Assembly (NCBI RefSeq): GCF_018129985.1
Contig: NZ_JAFCKT010000001.1
Span: 1,364,001-1,428,000 of the forward strand
Origin: Bradyrhizobium sp. SZCCT0148
GTDB lineage: Bacteria > Pseudomonadota > Alphaproteobacteria > Rhizobiales > Xanthobacteraceae
Length of the DNA stretch: 64,000 nt
Direction: 5' to 3'
Shown here: one piece after another, positions 24,010-33,852 of the stretch
How the letters are laid out: each line of letters opens with the position of its first letter
Numbering within the stretch: position 1 is the stretch's first letter
Translations under genes and position numbers: made by a program
The notes under the pieces: model-generated
Told to the model about the DNA's origin: nothing
The model's database searches: none
The model's input: the letters and a program-made list of their open reading frames with translations, nothing else

Positions 24010-26484
24010 TTATTTCGAACTGTCGATCTGGCGCCTGATCTCCCCGATTAACGCCGCCAGAGCCCGATCCTCCGGCGTGATGACCGCGAGCATTTCGGCG
24101 TAGCCCAGCGCCGCCTTTGTATCGCCGGCCGCGCGGCTGAACGAAACCAGGGCCGACAGCACGTCCCTGTTGTTGGGATGACTTTTCAGAGCCTCGTTCA
24201 GAACCTTCATTGCCTCGTCGGCCCGCCCGCCGGAATGCAGCGCCACGGCGTAGACATAGGCGTATCGCGGGCGACCCGGCTCCAGTTCGGCTGCTCTGCG
24301 CAACTCGGCGATCGCCTGGTCCGGCCGCTTCAGCCGGGTCAAGGTCAGGCCGAGCGCATGATGCGCGGCCGCGTCGGCGGGTGACGTTGCAATCGCTCGG
24401 CGGAGAACAGCTTCTCCGTCGTCCTCGCGACCGGTCTTGCGATAGAGGTCAGCCAGATTGACCGCGGCCGTCGCAGATTGGGGGCTGATCCTGAGCGCAG
24501 ACTTGTACTCGATCTCCGCATCCCCGGTCTGGCCGCGCAGGGCGAGGAAATCTCCAAGGGCGGTGCGAGCCTCGGGGCGTTCGGCGTTGGCGCGCTGCGC
24601 CGCGACAAATTCCCCTGCCGCCTGATCAAAGAGGGCGCGATCACGCGCCGCCCGGCTTGCAGTCGGAACAGGCGCGAGCAGCGAGGCCGCCCTGATCCGC
24701 ACCCCACGCACGGGATCCACGAGCAGCGGCGAGGCCAGCGGCCAAATCTGGCTGGTGGGCACGGATGCCAGCATGTCCAGAGCTCCGATCCGCACCATGG
24801 GATCGGGATCGGCCAAGCCTTCCCGGGCGGTCGCAAGATTCGCAGGAGAGATGCGGGAAGCGAGTTCGTCGAGTGCACTCGCGCGCGCCACGGCCGGTGC
24901 GATCTTGTCTGCGGCTAAGACGCCAAGCAGCGCGGCGGCGTCGGCCTGATCGCTGCGCGCTGCACGGAAGGCCGGCCCATAGGTCTGGAAACCCTTCCGG
25001 TCGGGCCCGAACCGTTGTTCGACTGCTGCGGCGGCCCATTGGGCCGGCTTGTCGCTATGGCAGTCGTTGCATGCGTTCGGAGTTTCCAGCTTGATCGAAA
25101 GATCGGGTCGCGGAACGCGGAAGGCGTGATCGTGACGTGGGTCAATCATCATATAGGTGCGCGACGGCATGTGGCACGACATGCAGGTTGGCACCTGATC
25201 GGCGCTGACGTGATGGCGATGCTTCGCATCAGCATATTTTTCGGACGCATGGCATTGCAGGCAGACGCCCTCGCCGGAGACTCGGAGCTTTGCGCTGTGC
25301 GGCTCGTGACAATCACTGCAGGTGACGCCGGCGGCAAACATCTTGCTCTGCTTGAACGGCGTATAGTTGTAGGGTTCCTCCCCATCTCGGATCTGGCCAT
25401 CGACATGATAGGTGGTCCGCGTCAGCGCCTCGACGACATGCGTCTGGGACAGCGACTGACCTGGTACCCAAACCTCGCTGAAGCTGGCGCGGCGCGCGTG
25501 GCATAACCCGCATGTCTCGACCTCCTTTCGCAGCGCAGCCGGCGCGGCCGAACGCTTCGCATTTCCGCTCTGCGGATCGATCGGCCACGTGGCGCTAAGC
25601 CGTTCGTCGAACCGAACCAGCAATCCCTTGCTCGAATCCTCACGCTTGCCAAACGGCCACCAACTCTGCTGGCTCCGCGCCCAGGATACGTGAGCGGAGC
25701 CCTGCCCATGACAGGCCTCGCAGCCGACGCTGATTTCCGCCCAAGTGGTCGCGAAGCGATCCGTCGCGGCGTCATAGTGCTTGCGCAGACCGGTCGAGTG
25801 GCACTCCGCGCACATGAAATTCCAGTTCTGATTCAGCTTGGTCCAATGCAGGACGTCGTCGTGCTTGATCGCTTCATCGGGATGGAGATGGAACCAGCGT
25901 TGGCCGCCCTTACCCTGCGGTCGGCTATCCCAGGCGAGTGACAAGGCCTGAATTCTCCCATCTGGAAATTCGACCAGGTATTGCTGCAGCGGCTCGATGC
26001 CGAAGGTGTATTTCACCTCGAAAGTACCCAGCTCGCCGTCGGAGCCGTCGGTCTCGATCATGAATCTTCCGTCATCGCGGAAAAAGCGCGAACGCACGCC
26101 GAAATGGTCGAGGCTTTTGTCGTTGAAATCGCCGAGCACGGTCTTGTCCGTCGCATGCGCCATCGCGGCCTTGTGCTGCGACTTGTCCCACAGTTTGGCT
26201 TCGGCCTGGTGGCAGCCGGCGCAGGCTTGGCTGCCGACATAGGTTGCGACGGATGTGGCTGGCGCTTCCGACGTTGGCCCGCTGATGCCGGGAAGGAGGA
26301 AGGCGAGACCTAGACCGAGAATGGCTGCAACTGCGCCGACGGTCACAATCCAGAGATGGCGCTTCGACGAGGGGATGGCTTCTGACGTGCCGCCGGCAGC
26401 GGGTGCAGCCCCTGCCAGCGAGGCGCCACCGGCAGCCATTTTCCGTGATGCTTTGGTGCGGGATTTCCGTCGTTTGCCTGCCAA
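24010..26484 (-). CDS. Eight-haem c-type cytochrome with TPR tail
   Basis: 824 residues from the TTG at 26484; GAGGAGG lies six bases upstream, favouring it over the TTG five codons earlier. A basic N-terminus is followed by one membrane anchor (about 43-67, LWIVTVGAVAAILGLGLAFLLP). The periplasmic part has eight CXXCH haem sites: CAGCH 88, CAECH 225, CEACH 255, CGLCH 325, CSDCH 389, CLQCH 408, CMSCH 434 and CNDCH 472. Residues about 500-620 look like HEAT repeats and about 640-820 are tetratricopeptide repeats. I infer an anchored electron-transfer protein with a docking tail. It may be the third gene of a unit starting at 27313. The partner is unknown. Confidence 0.88.
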   Translation of the reverse strand: MAGKRRKSRTKASRKMAAGGASLAGAAPAAGGTSEAIPSSKRHLWIVTVGAVAAILGLGLAFLLPGISGPTSEAPATSVATYVGSQACAGCHQAEAKLWDKSQHKAAMAHATDKTVLGDFNDKSLDHFGVRSRFFRDDGRFMIETDGSDGELGTFEVKYTFGIEPLQQYLVEFPDGRIQALSLAWDSRPQGKGGQRWFHLHPDEAIKHDDVLHWTKLNQNWNFMCAECHSTGLRKHYDAATDRFATTWAEISVGCEACHGQGSAHVSWARSQQSWWPFGKREDSSKGLLVRFDERLSATWPIDPQSGNAKRSAAPAALRKEVETCGLCHARRASFSEVWVPGQSLSQTHVVEALTRTTYHVDGQIRDGEEPYNYTPFKQSKMFAAGVTCSDCHEPHSAKLRVSGEGVCLQCHASEKYADAKHRHHVSADQVPTCMSCHMPSRTYMMIDPRHDHAFRVPRPDLSIKLETPNACNDCHSDKPAQWAAAAVEQRFGPDRKGFQTYGPAFRAARSDQADAAALLGVLAADKIAPAVARASALDELASRISPANLATAREGLADPDPMVRIGALDMLASVPTSQIWPLASPLLVDPVRGVRIRAASLLAPVPTASRAARDRALFDQAAGEFVAAQRANAERPEARTALGDFLALRGQTGDAEIEYKSALRISPQSATAAVNLADLYRKTGREDDGEAVLRRAIATSPADAAAHHALGLTLTRLKRPDQAIAELRRAAELEPGRPRYAYVYAVALHSGGRADEAMKVLNEALKSHPNNRDVLSALVSFSRAAGDTKAALGYAEMLAVITPEDRALAALIGEIRRQIDSSK

Positions 26485-26629
26485 CGACAGCCTCCTCAAC
26501 GCTCGCCGAGTGGCGATCGAGCATCCTGCATCGGGATCGCCGCACGTATGATCGGCCGCCTTTCCATCAAGTCAAGAAGCACATCGGATCAAAAGTGTCT
26601 CGGCCAAAGCGGCGTCGCGTCCTGCAGCC

Positions 26630-27001
26630 TCATTTCTTATTCCGGTTCTTGCTGGCGCCTCTGAGAGCGGTCGTGGGGGCGAGCGATTTGGCGAAGTCTG
26701 TCATCTGCAGGCACGTCAGCAGGTCAACGTAACTATCGCTTCCGCCCGCGGTCGCCTCGCCTTCGCACTGATTTCTGACCTGGTCGGAATTGGTCAGCCA
26801 AACGGAAGCCAGTTGCTGTTGCGCTGCATCCTCATCGCGCATGCAATCGTCGTAGGACTGGGCCAGATCCAGGCCCATCGCCTTGTCGGTTGCGACGGTC
26901 GCCTTACAGGTGGCCTCGACATTGAGCCTCGGTACGCGATCGCTTACGGGGGTCACCAATAAATCTGCAAGCATCGCCAAAGACAGCAGTGCAATCTTCA
27001 T
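26630..27001 (-). CDS. Exported hypothetical protein, 123 aa
   Basis: It begins MKIALLSLAMLADLLVTPVS, probably a signal peptide. The mature region has four cysteines (ATCKAT, DDCMRD, NQCEGE, LTCLQM) spaced as in small disulfide-bonded helical proteins, and a basic tail. I do not recognise a family; close copies are common in Bradyrhizobium. It lies 52 bases after the 86-residue gene and 145 before the eight-haem cytochrome gene, all on the minus strand. Confidence 0.7.
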   Translation of the reverse strand: MKIALLSLAMLADLLVTPVSDRVPRLNVEATCKATVATDKAMGLDLAQSYDDCMRDEDAAQQQLASVWLTNSDQVRNQCEGEATAGGSDSYVDLLTCLQMTDFAKSLAPTTALRGASKNRNKK

Positions 27002-27052
27002 GACGTCTTTCTCCCAACAGCCCTGATGATTGAAATCGGAGTTTTGGGGCCC

Positions 27053-27313
27053 TCAACGCCTGCCGACGCGGTTCACGGGACCGCCACGATTCATCGGCGT
27101 TCCGACCCGCACTCCAACGCCTGGTGCACCGACGCCGGGGGCAACTACGGCTCGCGCAACCGGCCGCGGCCGTAGCACGACGCCGGGCCTGACGATGCAG
27201 CCGACGGGATACTCGACGTATTGACAGTATACGACCGCAGCGGCCTTTTCGGTGCTCGCCACCAAGCATCCAGCGGTTGCCAGAACAGCAGCTAACGCAA
27301 TTGCGGACTTCAT
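27053..27313 (-). CDS. Small exported Val/Arg/Pro-rich protein, 86 aa
   Basis: From the ATG at 27313, preceded by GGGAGG seven bases upstream. A signal sequence (MKSAIALAAVLATAGCLVASTEKAAA) may be lipoprotein type, since it contains ATAGC. The mature start VVYCQYVEYPVGCIVRPGVVLRP has the YCxYxxYPxGCxxRPG pattern I associate with a recurrent small Bradyrhizobium family; the tail is Gly/Val/Arg-rich. Function is unknown. A FixK/FNR-type box lies 55 bases upstream. Confidence 0.75.
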   Translation of the reverse strand: MKSAIALAAVLATAGCLVASTEKAAAVVYCQYVEYPVGCIVRPGVVLRPRPVARAVVAPGVGAPGVGVRVGTPMNRGGPVNRVGRR

Positions 27314-27367
27314 ATTGGCCTCCCTCGTTTCGGAATGGCCAGAATGGTCCTCAAGTCGAGTTGCATC

Positions 27368-27381
27368 TTGATGCAGCTCAA
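27368..27381. promoter_or_regulatory. FixK/FNR-type box facing the small-protein/cytochrome genes
   Basis: TTGATGCAGCTCAA fits TTGA-N6-TCAA, with the outer four bases of each arm conserved. Its centre is 61 bases upstream of the ATG at 27313, so a class II start point would fall near 27333. It shares the intergenic region with the better box at 27488. Confidence 0.5.
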
Positions 27382-27487
27382 GCGCAGTTGGACGCCGACC
27401 GATGACAAGATCGCTCGCAAAATCGGGCGGTCCACTCTGCGAACACATCAGTGATGCTGACGCAAATGGTGTTTGCTCTCCTCGGCG

Positions 27488-27501
27488 TTGATGTGAATCA
27501 A
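27488..27501. promoter_or_regulatory. FixK/FNR-type box upstream of the sulfatase gene
   Basis: TTGAT-GTGA-ATCAA is a full match to the FixK2/FNR palindrome TTGAT-N4-ATCAA. It is centred 72 bases before the sulfatase ATG at 27567. A class II start would fall near 27536; TACGAT at 27531 is a possible -10 element, somewhat downstream of the ideal position. Confidence 0.7.
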
Positions 27502-27566
27502 ACCCAAGTCCTGCAATGGCTGCAATGATGTACGATGCGCACCTTTCATGCGGGGAGCATTTCACC

Positions 27567-30017
27567 ATGAATTTGCACCGAACATTCTTCATGCTGAGCT
27601 TGACGTGCATTGTTTCGGCCGGGGCACTGGCGGGGCCAGCGAATGCCCAGCAGCCGGTGCCGGCAAGCGTCGTGCTTCCGACTGATCGCTCGAACTTGCC
27701 GATTCCCGAACCTCAATATCCGCACAGCACGGTGCTCGACGCTCGCAACGCAACGCCTCCGGCGCGGTTCGAGGTCAAGGCTCCAGCCAGGGCCCCTAAC
27801 GTGCTTATCGTATTGATCGACGATATGGGCTTCGGCCAGTCGAGCGCGTTCGGCGGGCCTATCCAGATGCCGACGGTAGAGAGCCTTGCCAATTCGGGAC
27901 TGCGCTACAACGAGTTTCACACAACGGCGCTTTGTTCGCCGACGCGCGCCGCGCTGTTATCAGGCCGCAATCATCACATGAACAACATGGGCTCGATCAC
28001 GGAAACCGCGACTGCTTTTCCCGGACAGACCGGGCAGCGTCCCGACAGCGTCGCCCCGCTCGCAAAGATGCTGCGACTCAATGGTTACAGCACGGCGGCG
28101 TTCGGCAAATCGCACGAAACCGCAGCATGGGAGGTGAGCCCGTCCGGACCGACCGACCGTTGGCCGACCCGCTCCGGCTTCGACAAATTTTACGGCTTCC
28201 TCGGGGGCGAGACCAACCAGTGGGCGCCGTTGCTCTATGACGGAATGACTCAGGTCGAGCCATCGACGGATCCGAACTATCATCTGATGACGGACATGAC
28301 CAACCAGGCGATCGACTGGATGAGCTACCAGAAATCGCTGACCCCGGATAAGCCGTTCTTCATCTACTTCGCACCGGGCGCGACGCATGCGCCGCATCAA
28401 GTCCCGAAGGAATGGATCGCCAAATACAAGGGCAAGTTCGACCAAGGCTGGGATGCGTTGCGCGAGGAAACGCTGGCGCGACAGATCAAGCTTGGCGTGG
28501 TACCCGCTGGCACAAGGCTGGCCCCGAAGCCCGAGGCAATCAAGGATTGGGCTACGCTGAACGCGGACGAGAAGAAGCTGTTCGCGCGGCAGATGGAGGT
28601 CTTCGCTGGATTTGGCGAGTACGCCGACACGGAGATCGGTCGGCTGGTCGACGCTGTCAAGGCAACCGGTCAACTCGATAATACGCTGATCTTCTATGTC
28701 GTCGGCGACAACGGTGCGAGTGCCGAAGGCGGCATGAACGGGCTGTTCAGCGAGATGACCTACTTCAATGGTGTCAGCGAAAGCGTCCGGGACATCCTCA
28801 AGCATTACGACGAACTCGGCGGCCCTTCGACCTATGGTCATTACGCGGCCGGATGGGCGGTCGCTGGCGACACGCCCTTTACGTGGACCAAACAAGTTGC
28901 GTCCAGCTACGGCGGCACCCGCAACGGGATGGTCATTCATTGGCCCAGGGGAATTGCGGCCAAGGGCGAGGTGCGCTCGCAGTGGCACCACGTCATCGAC
29001 ATTGCACCGACCATTCTTGAAGCAGCCGGTCTGCCCGAGCCAAAGAGCGTCGACGGCACGCCACAGACCCCGATCGAGGGCGTGAGCATGCTCTATAGTT
29101 TTGCCGATCCGAAGGCTCCGAGCACGCATCTTACCCAATACTTCGAGATATTCGGCAATCGTGCCATCTATAATGACGGCTGGCTCGCCGGTACGGTTCA
29201 CAGGGCTGCCTGGGAACGTAAGCCGCGACGACCGCTCGAACAGGACGTCTGGGAACTCTACGACACCCGGTCGGACTTCAGCCTGACCAACGATCTCGCC
29301 GCGAAGAACCCCGACAAGCTCAAGGAGATGCAGGACCTCTTTCTCAAGGAAGCGGTCAAGTACCAGGTGCTGCCGCTTGACGATCGAATGGAGGAGCGCG
29401 TCATCGCCTCGATGGTCGGCCGGCCCGACCTGATGGCCGGCCGAACCTCCTTGACCGTTCACCAGGGAATGATCGGCATGTCGGAAAACGTCTTCATCAG
29501 TCTGAAGAACCAGTCGCACAGCATTACCGCCGATCTGGACATCCCGAAGGGTGGCGCCAATGGCGTGATCATCGCCCAGGCCGGCCGGTTCGGGGGCTGG
29601 AGTCTCTACCTCAAGGACGGCAAGCCGACCTACACCTACAATTTCCTGGGGCTGCAGCGCTATACGGTGGCTGCCAAGCAGACGCTGCCGGCGGGTAAAG
29701 GCACGCTGCGCTTCGAGTTCGCCTACGACGGCGGCGGCATCGGCAAGGGCGGCGTCGGTACGATCCTGTTCAATGGCAAGCCAATCGCTACCGGCCGCAT
29801 CGACAAGACCCAATGCTGCATCTTCTCCGCGGATGAAGGCGCCGATGTCGGTGCCGATGAAGGTACCCCGGTCACGGAGGCCTACAAGGTGCCGTTCAAG
29901 TTCACCGGAAAGATCGAGGCCGTGACCATCGAGCAGAAGGAAATGAAGCGAGCCGACCGCGATGACGCCGCACAAGCCCGCAAAGCGGCGGTATTGAAGA
30001 AGGGCCTTTCCGATTGA
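27567..30017 (+). CDS. Exported sulfatase with formylglycine signature
   Basis: 816 residues from the ATG at 27567, with GGGGAG nine bases upstream. A signal peptide (1-27, ends ANAQ) directs it to the periplasm. The active-site sequence CSPTRAALLSGR (Cys123) is the C-x-P-x-R motif modified to formylglycine. The metal ligands are Asp85-Asp86 (LIDDMGFG) and the later VVGDNGASAEGG pair; HxPHQVPKEW supplies another His. The first 550 residues are the alkaline-phosphatase-like sulfatase domain; the last 230 form a beta-rich domain. It cleaves sulfate esters; the substrate is not deducible. The OM channel gene follows by 144 bases. Confidence 0.93.
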   Translation: MNLHRTFFMLSLTCIVSAGALAGPANAQQPVPASVVLPTDRSNLPIPEPQYPHSTVLDARNATPPARFEVKAPARAPNVLIVLIDDMGFGQSSAFGGPIQMPTVESLANSGLRYNEFHTTALCSPTRAALLSGRNHHMNNMGSITETATAFPGQTGQRPDSVAPLAKMLRLNGYSTAAFGKSHETAAWEVSPSGPTDRWPTRSGFDKFYGFLGGETNQWAPLLYDGMTQVEPSTDPNYHLMTDMTNQAIDWMSYQKSLTPDKPFFIYFAPGATHAPHQVPKEWIAKYKGKFDQGWDALREETLARQIKLGVVPAGTRLAPKPEAIKDWATLNADEKKLFARQMEVFAGFGEYADTEIGRLVDAVKATGQLDNTLIFYVVGDNGASAEGGMNGLFSEMTYFNGVSESVRDILKHYDELGGPSTYGHYAAGWAVAGDTPFTWTKQVASSYGGTRNGMVIHWPRGIAAKGEVRSQWHHVIDIAPTILEAAGLPEPKSVDGTPQTPIEGVSMLYSFADPKAPSTHLTQYFEIFGNRAIYNDGWLAGTVHRAAWERKPRRPLEQDVWELYDTRSDFSLTNDLAAKNPDKLKEMQDLFLKEAVKYQVLPLDDRMEERVIASMVGRPDLMAGRTSLTVHQGMIGMSENVFISLKNQSHSITADLDIPKGGANGVIIAQAGRFGGWSLYLKDGKPTYTYNFLGLQRYTVAAKQTLPAGKGTLRFEFAYDGGGIGKGGVGTILFNGKPIATGRIDKTQCCIFSADEGADVGADEGTPVTEAYKVPFKFTGKIEAVTIEQKEMKRADRDDAAQARKAAVLKKGLSD

Positions 30018-30161
30018 AGAAGCGGTCGGCGCGCGACATCGAAATCGCGCGCCGCAGGAAAGCTTCAGGCGGAATGATCGACGCCGTCGGTCACTCTTTG
30101 TGTTGTGGCGGGAAGCCTTGGGGAATCAACTGGCATCATGATCGAGCGTGGGGGGCGACCA

Positions 30162-31232
30162 ATGCAACGCGATAGATCGGCACACAGATCCGGATTCCCG
30201 CGGTTAAGCGCCGTTCTCGCGACCTCCGCCGTTGCGTTGCTTTCCTCGCAGATCGCCCGTGCCGACGAGAGTGGAATTTCGTTCTGGCTGCCGGGATTGT
30301 ACGGGAGCCTCGCCGCCACTCCCGCCACACCGGGCTGGTCGATTGCCGCCATCTACTACCATACAAGCGTTAATGCGTCGGGGGCGGCTGCTGCGGCACG
30401 GGAATTTCAGGTTGGGAGGTTCTCTCCGACCATCAACATCAATCTCAATCTGGCCTTGAGTGGTCAGGCCGATCTGATGTTCATCGCGCCGACCTATACG
30501 TTTGCGACGCCCGTGCTCGGTGGCCAATTGTCGGCCACTCTGGCGAGCGTTTACGGTAGAAATTCCGCAAGCCTTGCCGGCACGTTGACGGCAGCTGCCG
30601 GACCGATCGTCACCACACGCAATGGATTTCTCGAAGACGCGCTCGTCTCCTACGGCGATCTTTATCCGACCCTTAAGCTGAAATGGAATAGCGGCGTTCA
30701 TAACTATATGGCCTACGCTGCTGGCGACATTCCCGTCGGCGACTACAATCCCAACCGGCTGGCCAATGTCGGCATCGGCCATGGGGCCATCGATTTCGGC
30801 GGCGGCTACACTTATCTGAACCCGGCGACGGGCACGGAGTTCTCGGGCGTCGGCGGCTTTACCTATAATTTCAAGAATTCCGACACCCAATACCAGAGCG
30901 GTATCGATTTTCATCTGGACTGGGGCGTGTCGCAGTTCCTGTCCAAGCAGGTCTTCGTCGGCTTCGTTGGCTACGCCTATCAGCAGATTACCGACGATTC
31001 AGGGCAGCCCGCCGTTCTCGGCGGCTTCCGCTCGCGAGTTTTCGGTGTCGGTCCGCAGGTCGGATATATTTTTCCGATCGGCAGCAATCAGGCATTTCTT
31101 GGCCTGAAAGGATATGGCGAGTTCGACGCGGCGAACCGGCCGTCGGGCTGGAACACGTGGCTGACGTTCTCGATTTCGGAGGCCGCTCCCGCCAGCACGG
31201 TGACTCCGACCCGACACAAAGTGTCGAAATAG
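30162..31232 (+). CDS. Outer-membrane channel-like protein (SphA/MetA-pathway family)
   Basis: 356 residues from the ATG at 30162, with GGGGGG six bases upstream. A signal peptide (ending SSQIARADE) precedes a beta-rich protein with repeated amphipathic strands (LSGQADLMFIAPTYTFATP, GGGYTYLNPATGTEFSGVGGFTYNF, VFVGFVGYAYQQI). This is the phenol/meta-pathway outer-membrane protein family annotated as SphA or 'transporter'. It may let an aromatic or sulfated compound through the outer membrane. Its position after the sulfatase supports joint function, which is inference. It ends in VSK rather than an aromatic residue. Confidence 0.8.
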   Translation: MQRDRSAHRSGFPRLSAVLATSAVALLSSQIARADESGISFWLPGLYGSLAATPATPGWSIAAIYYHTSVNASGAAAAAREFQVGRFSPTININLNLALSGQADLMFIAPTYTFATPVLGGQLSATLASVYGRNSASLAGTLTAAAGPIVTTRNGFLEDALVSYGDLYPTLKLKWNSGVHNYMAYAAGDIPVGDYNPNRLANVGIGHGAIDFGGGYTYLNPATGTEFSGVGGFTYNFKNSDTQYQSGIDFHLDWGVSQFLSKQVFVGFVGYAYQQITDDSGQPAVLGGFRSRVFGVGPQVGYIFPIGSNQAFLGLKGYGEFDAANRPSGWNTWLTFSISEAAPASTVTPTRHKVSK

Positions 31233-31298
31233 ACGAGTTGCTGCGCTCGAATTCGCCCCTCCCGGCAAGGCGGCAAGCTCAAGCACCGATGCCGCCTT

Positions 31299-33605
31299 TT
31301 ACGTAAACAACGTCGGCTGCCGCGCGGCGCGCTCCTGAGCTTCCACAACTGCGACTGCGGTCATGTTGAGGATGCCGCGTGCCGTCACCGAGGGGGTGAG
31401 GATATGTGCCGGGCGCGCCGGCCCGATCAGGATCGGGCCGACGGGAAGCGCATCCGCCAGCGACTTGATCATCTGATAGGCGACGTTGGCGGTGTCCAGC
31501 GTCGGCATGATCAGTATGTTGGCCTCGCCCTCGAGATTGGAGTGCGGCAATACCATTTTTCGCGCGGCCGCCGACAGTGCGGTGTCGCCCTGCATCTCGC
31601 CGTCGGCCTCGAGCTCCGGATGCTTGTCCTTGAGCAGCTGGGTCGCGCGGCGCATCTTGCGAGAGGAATCGGTGTCGTAGCTGCCGAAATCCGAATGCGA
31701 GACGAAGGCGATCTTCGGCTTGATGTTGAAGCGCTGGACGTGGACCGCGGCGAGCGATGCGATCTCGGCGAGTTCTTCCGCGCTGGGATTGGGCCGCACT
31801 TGCGTGTCGGCGATGAAGAAGGCGCCCTTGCTGGTGATCAGCAGCGCAAGCGCCGCGTAGTCGCTGATGCCGGGGCAAAAACCGACGATCTCCCTGACAT
31901 GGCGCAGATGGCTCATGTAGCGACCCTCGACGCCGCACAGCATCGCGTCCGCCTCCCCTCGCGTCACCGCGAGCGCGGCGATCACCGTGTTGTTGGTGCG
32001 CACCACGGTGCGCGCCGCATCCGGCGTCACGCCGCGGCGGCCGGCGACCTCGACATAGGACTGCACGTAGGAGCGGTAGCGCGGATCGTCCTCGGGATTG
32101 ACGAGGTCGAAATCCTTGCCGGCGCGGATCGACAGGCCGAAGCGCTTGATGCGAGCGTCCACGACGGAAGGACGGCCGACCAGGATGGGCCGCGCCAGGT
32201 TTTCCTCCAGCACCACCTGCGTGGCGCGCAGCACGCGCTCGTCCTCGCCTTCGGCGTAGATCACGCGCACAGGCTGGGTCTTGGCCTTGGCGAACACCGG
32301 CTTCATGACGAGGCCGGAGCGGAAGGCGAAGCGCTCCAGCAGCGCGGTGTATTCGTCGAAATTGGTGATCGGCCGCGTCGCGACGCCGGATTCCATTGCC
32401 GCCTTCGCCACCGCCGGCGAGATGCGCAGGATCAATCTGGGATCGAACGGGCTCGGGATCAGCGAGCCCGGGCCGAAGCCTTGCGTCTCGCCGGTGTCGA
32501 AACCCTGCGCGACGGCATCCGACGGCGCCTCGCGCGCGAGCTGCGCGATGGCTTCGACGGCCGCGAGCTTCATCTCCTCGTTGATGGCGCTGGCGCCGAC
32601 ATCGAGCGCGCCGCGGAAGATGAAGGGGAAGCACAGGACGTTGTTGACCTGGTTCGGGTAGTCGGAGCGGCCGGTGCAGATCATCGCGTCGGGGCGCACC
32701 TTGCGCGCCTCCTCCGGCATGATCTCCGGCGTCGGATTGGCGAGCGCCATGATCAGCGGCTTGTCGCCCATCGCCTTGGCCATCTCCGGCTTGAGCACGC
32801 CCGGTGCCGAGAGCCCGATGAAGATGTCGGCGCCGCCGATGACGTCGCCGAGCGTGCGCTTGTCGGTTTTCTGCGCATAGACCGCCTTCCAGCGGTCCAT
32901 CGTGGTGTTGCGGCCTTCGTGAACGAGGCCATCGATGTCGCACACCCAGATGTTCTTGCGCTGCGCGCCCATCGACACGAGCAGATTGAGGGTCGCGATC
33001 GCAGCAGCCCCTGCGCCCGACGCCACGATCTTGACGTCTGAGAGCTTCTTTCCGTTGAGTCGCAGGGCGTTGGTGACGGCGGCGGCGACGATGATGGCGG
33101 TGCCGTGCTGATCGTCATGGAAGACCGGGATCTTCATGCGCTCCTTGAGCTGCGCCTCGATCTCGAAGCATTCCGGCCCGCGGATGTCTTCCAGATTGAT
33201 GCCGCCGAAGGTCGGCTCCAGCGCCGCCACCGTTTCGACCACGCGCTCGATGGTGTCGGCGGCGATCTCGATGTCGAACACGTCGATGCCGGCGAACTTC
33301 TTGAACAGGACCGCCTTCCCTTCCATCACCGGCTTGGAGGCCAGCGGGCCGATATTGCCGAGGCCGAGCACGGCGGTCCCGTTGGAGACCACGGCGACCA
33401 GATTGGCGCGGGTGGTGAGCGTGGCGGCTTCCGCCGGATTCTTGGCGATCTCGGTGCAGGCCGCGGCAACGCCCGGAGAATAGGCCAGCGCGAGGTCGCG
33501 CTGGTTGGCAAGCGGCTTGCTTGCCTGGATCTCGAGCTTTCCAGGGCGCGGCAGACGATGGTAGGCGAGCGCCGCCTGGTGGAGATCATCAGAATAGGAC
33601 GACAT
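31299..33605 (-). CDS. maeB: NADP-dependent malic enzyme, MaeB type
   Basis: 768 residues, oxidatively decarboxylating malate to pyruvate in the cytosol. The N-terminal part (about 1-430) is the malic enzyme: [29 protein letters not shown] and the catalytic [12 protein letters not shown] and HDDQHGTA blocks. The NAD(P) site is [11 protein letters not shown]. The C-terminal part (about 430-768) is a phosphotransacetylase-like domain, the fusion that defines MaeB and makes it acetyl-CoA-regulated. In rhizobia the NAD-linked relative DME feeds nitrogen-fixing bacteroids; this one is classed as NADP-type by family only. Confidence 0.95.
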   Translation of the reverse strand: MSSYSDDLHQAALAYHRLPRPGKLEIQASKPLANQRDLALAYSPGVAAACTEIAKNPAEAATLTTRANLVAVVSNGTAVLGLGNIGPLASKPVMEGKAVLFKKFAGIDVFDIEIAADTIERVVETVAALEPTFGGINLEDIRGPECFEIEAQLKERMKIPVFHDDQHGTAIIVAAAVTNALRLNGKKLSDVKIVASGAGAAAIATLNLLVSMGAQRKNIWVCDIDGLVHEGRNTTMDRWKAVYAQKTDKRTLGDVIGGADIFIGLSAPGVLKPEMAKAMGDKPLIMALANPTPEIMPEEARKVRPDAMICTGRSDYPNQVNNVLCFPFIFRGALDVGASAINEEMKLAAVEAIAQLAREAPSDAVAQGFDTGETQGFGPGSLIPSPFDPRLILRISPAVAKAAMESGVATRPITNFDEYTALLERFAFRSGLVMKPVFAKAKTQPVRVIYAEGEDERVLRATQVVLEENLARPILVGRPSVVDARIKRFGLSIRAGKDFDLVNPEDDPRYRSYVQSYVEVAGRRGVTPDAARTVVRTNNTVIAALAVTRGEADAMLCGVEGRYMSHLRHVREIVGFCPGISDYAALALLITSKGAFFIADTQVRPNPSAEELAEIASLAAVHVQRFNIKPKIAFVSHSDFGSYDTDSSRKMRRATQLLKDKHPELEADGEMQGDTALSAAARKMVLPHSNLEGEANILIMPTLDTANVAYQMIKSLADALPVGPILIGPARPAHILTPSVTARGILNMTAVAVVEAQERAARQPTLFT

Positions 33606-33852
33606 GCGGTCTCTCGCTTCGCGTTACCGGCCTCAAAATGCACGATCCGAAAGCGGCTGTCCAAGCGGACCGAATTTCCGGGTCATGGAAACGGGATGAA
33701 GCACGGCGGGCGCCCCGGTGGCAACATCCGATTGCTCCCCCATCAACAGGGCGCGCGGTCAAATATCTGATAGCGCTAGCTTTCCCTGGACCGCGGGGCC
33801 TTTCCCGAATATGCCGGGTTGCGCAGTGCGGAATGAGCAACTGGAGCAGGGA

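Noticed and set aside
27960..29975. 671-codon antisense frame opposite the sulfatase gene
   Set aside because: Long antisense frames are expected in GC-rich genes with G/C third positions; the product is Arg/Gly/Asp-rich noise.
31404..33041. 545-codon frame opposite maeB
   Set aside because: Same antisense artefact; no recognisable domain and maeB is unquestionable.
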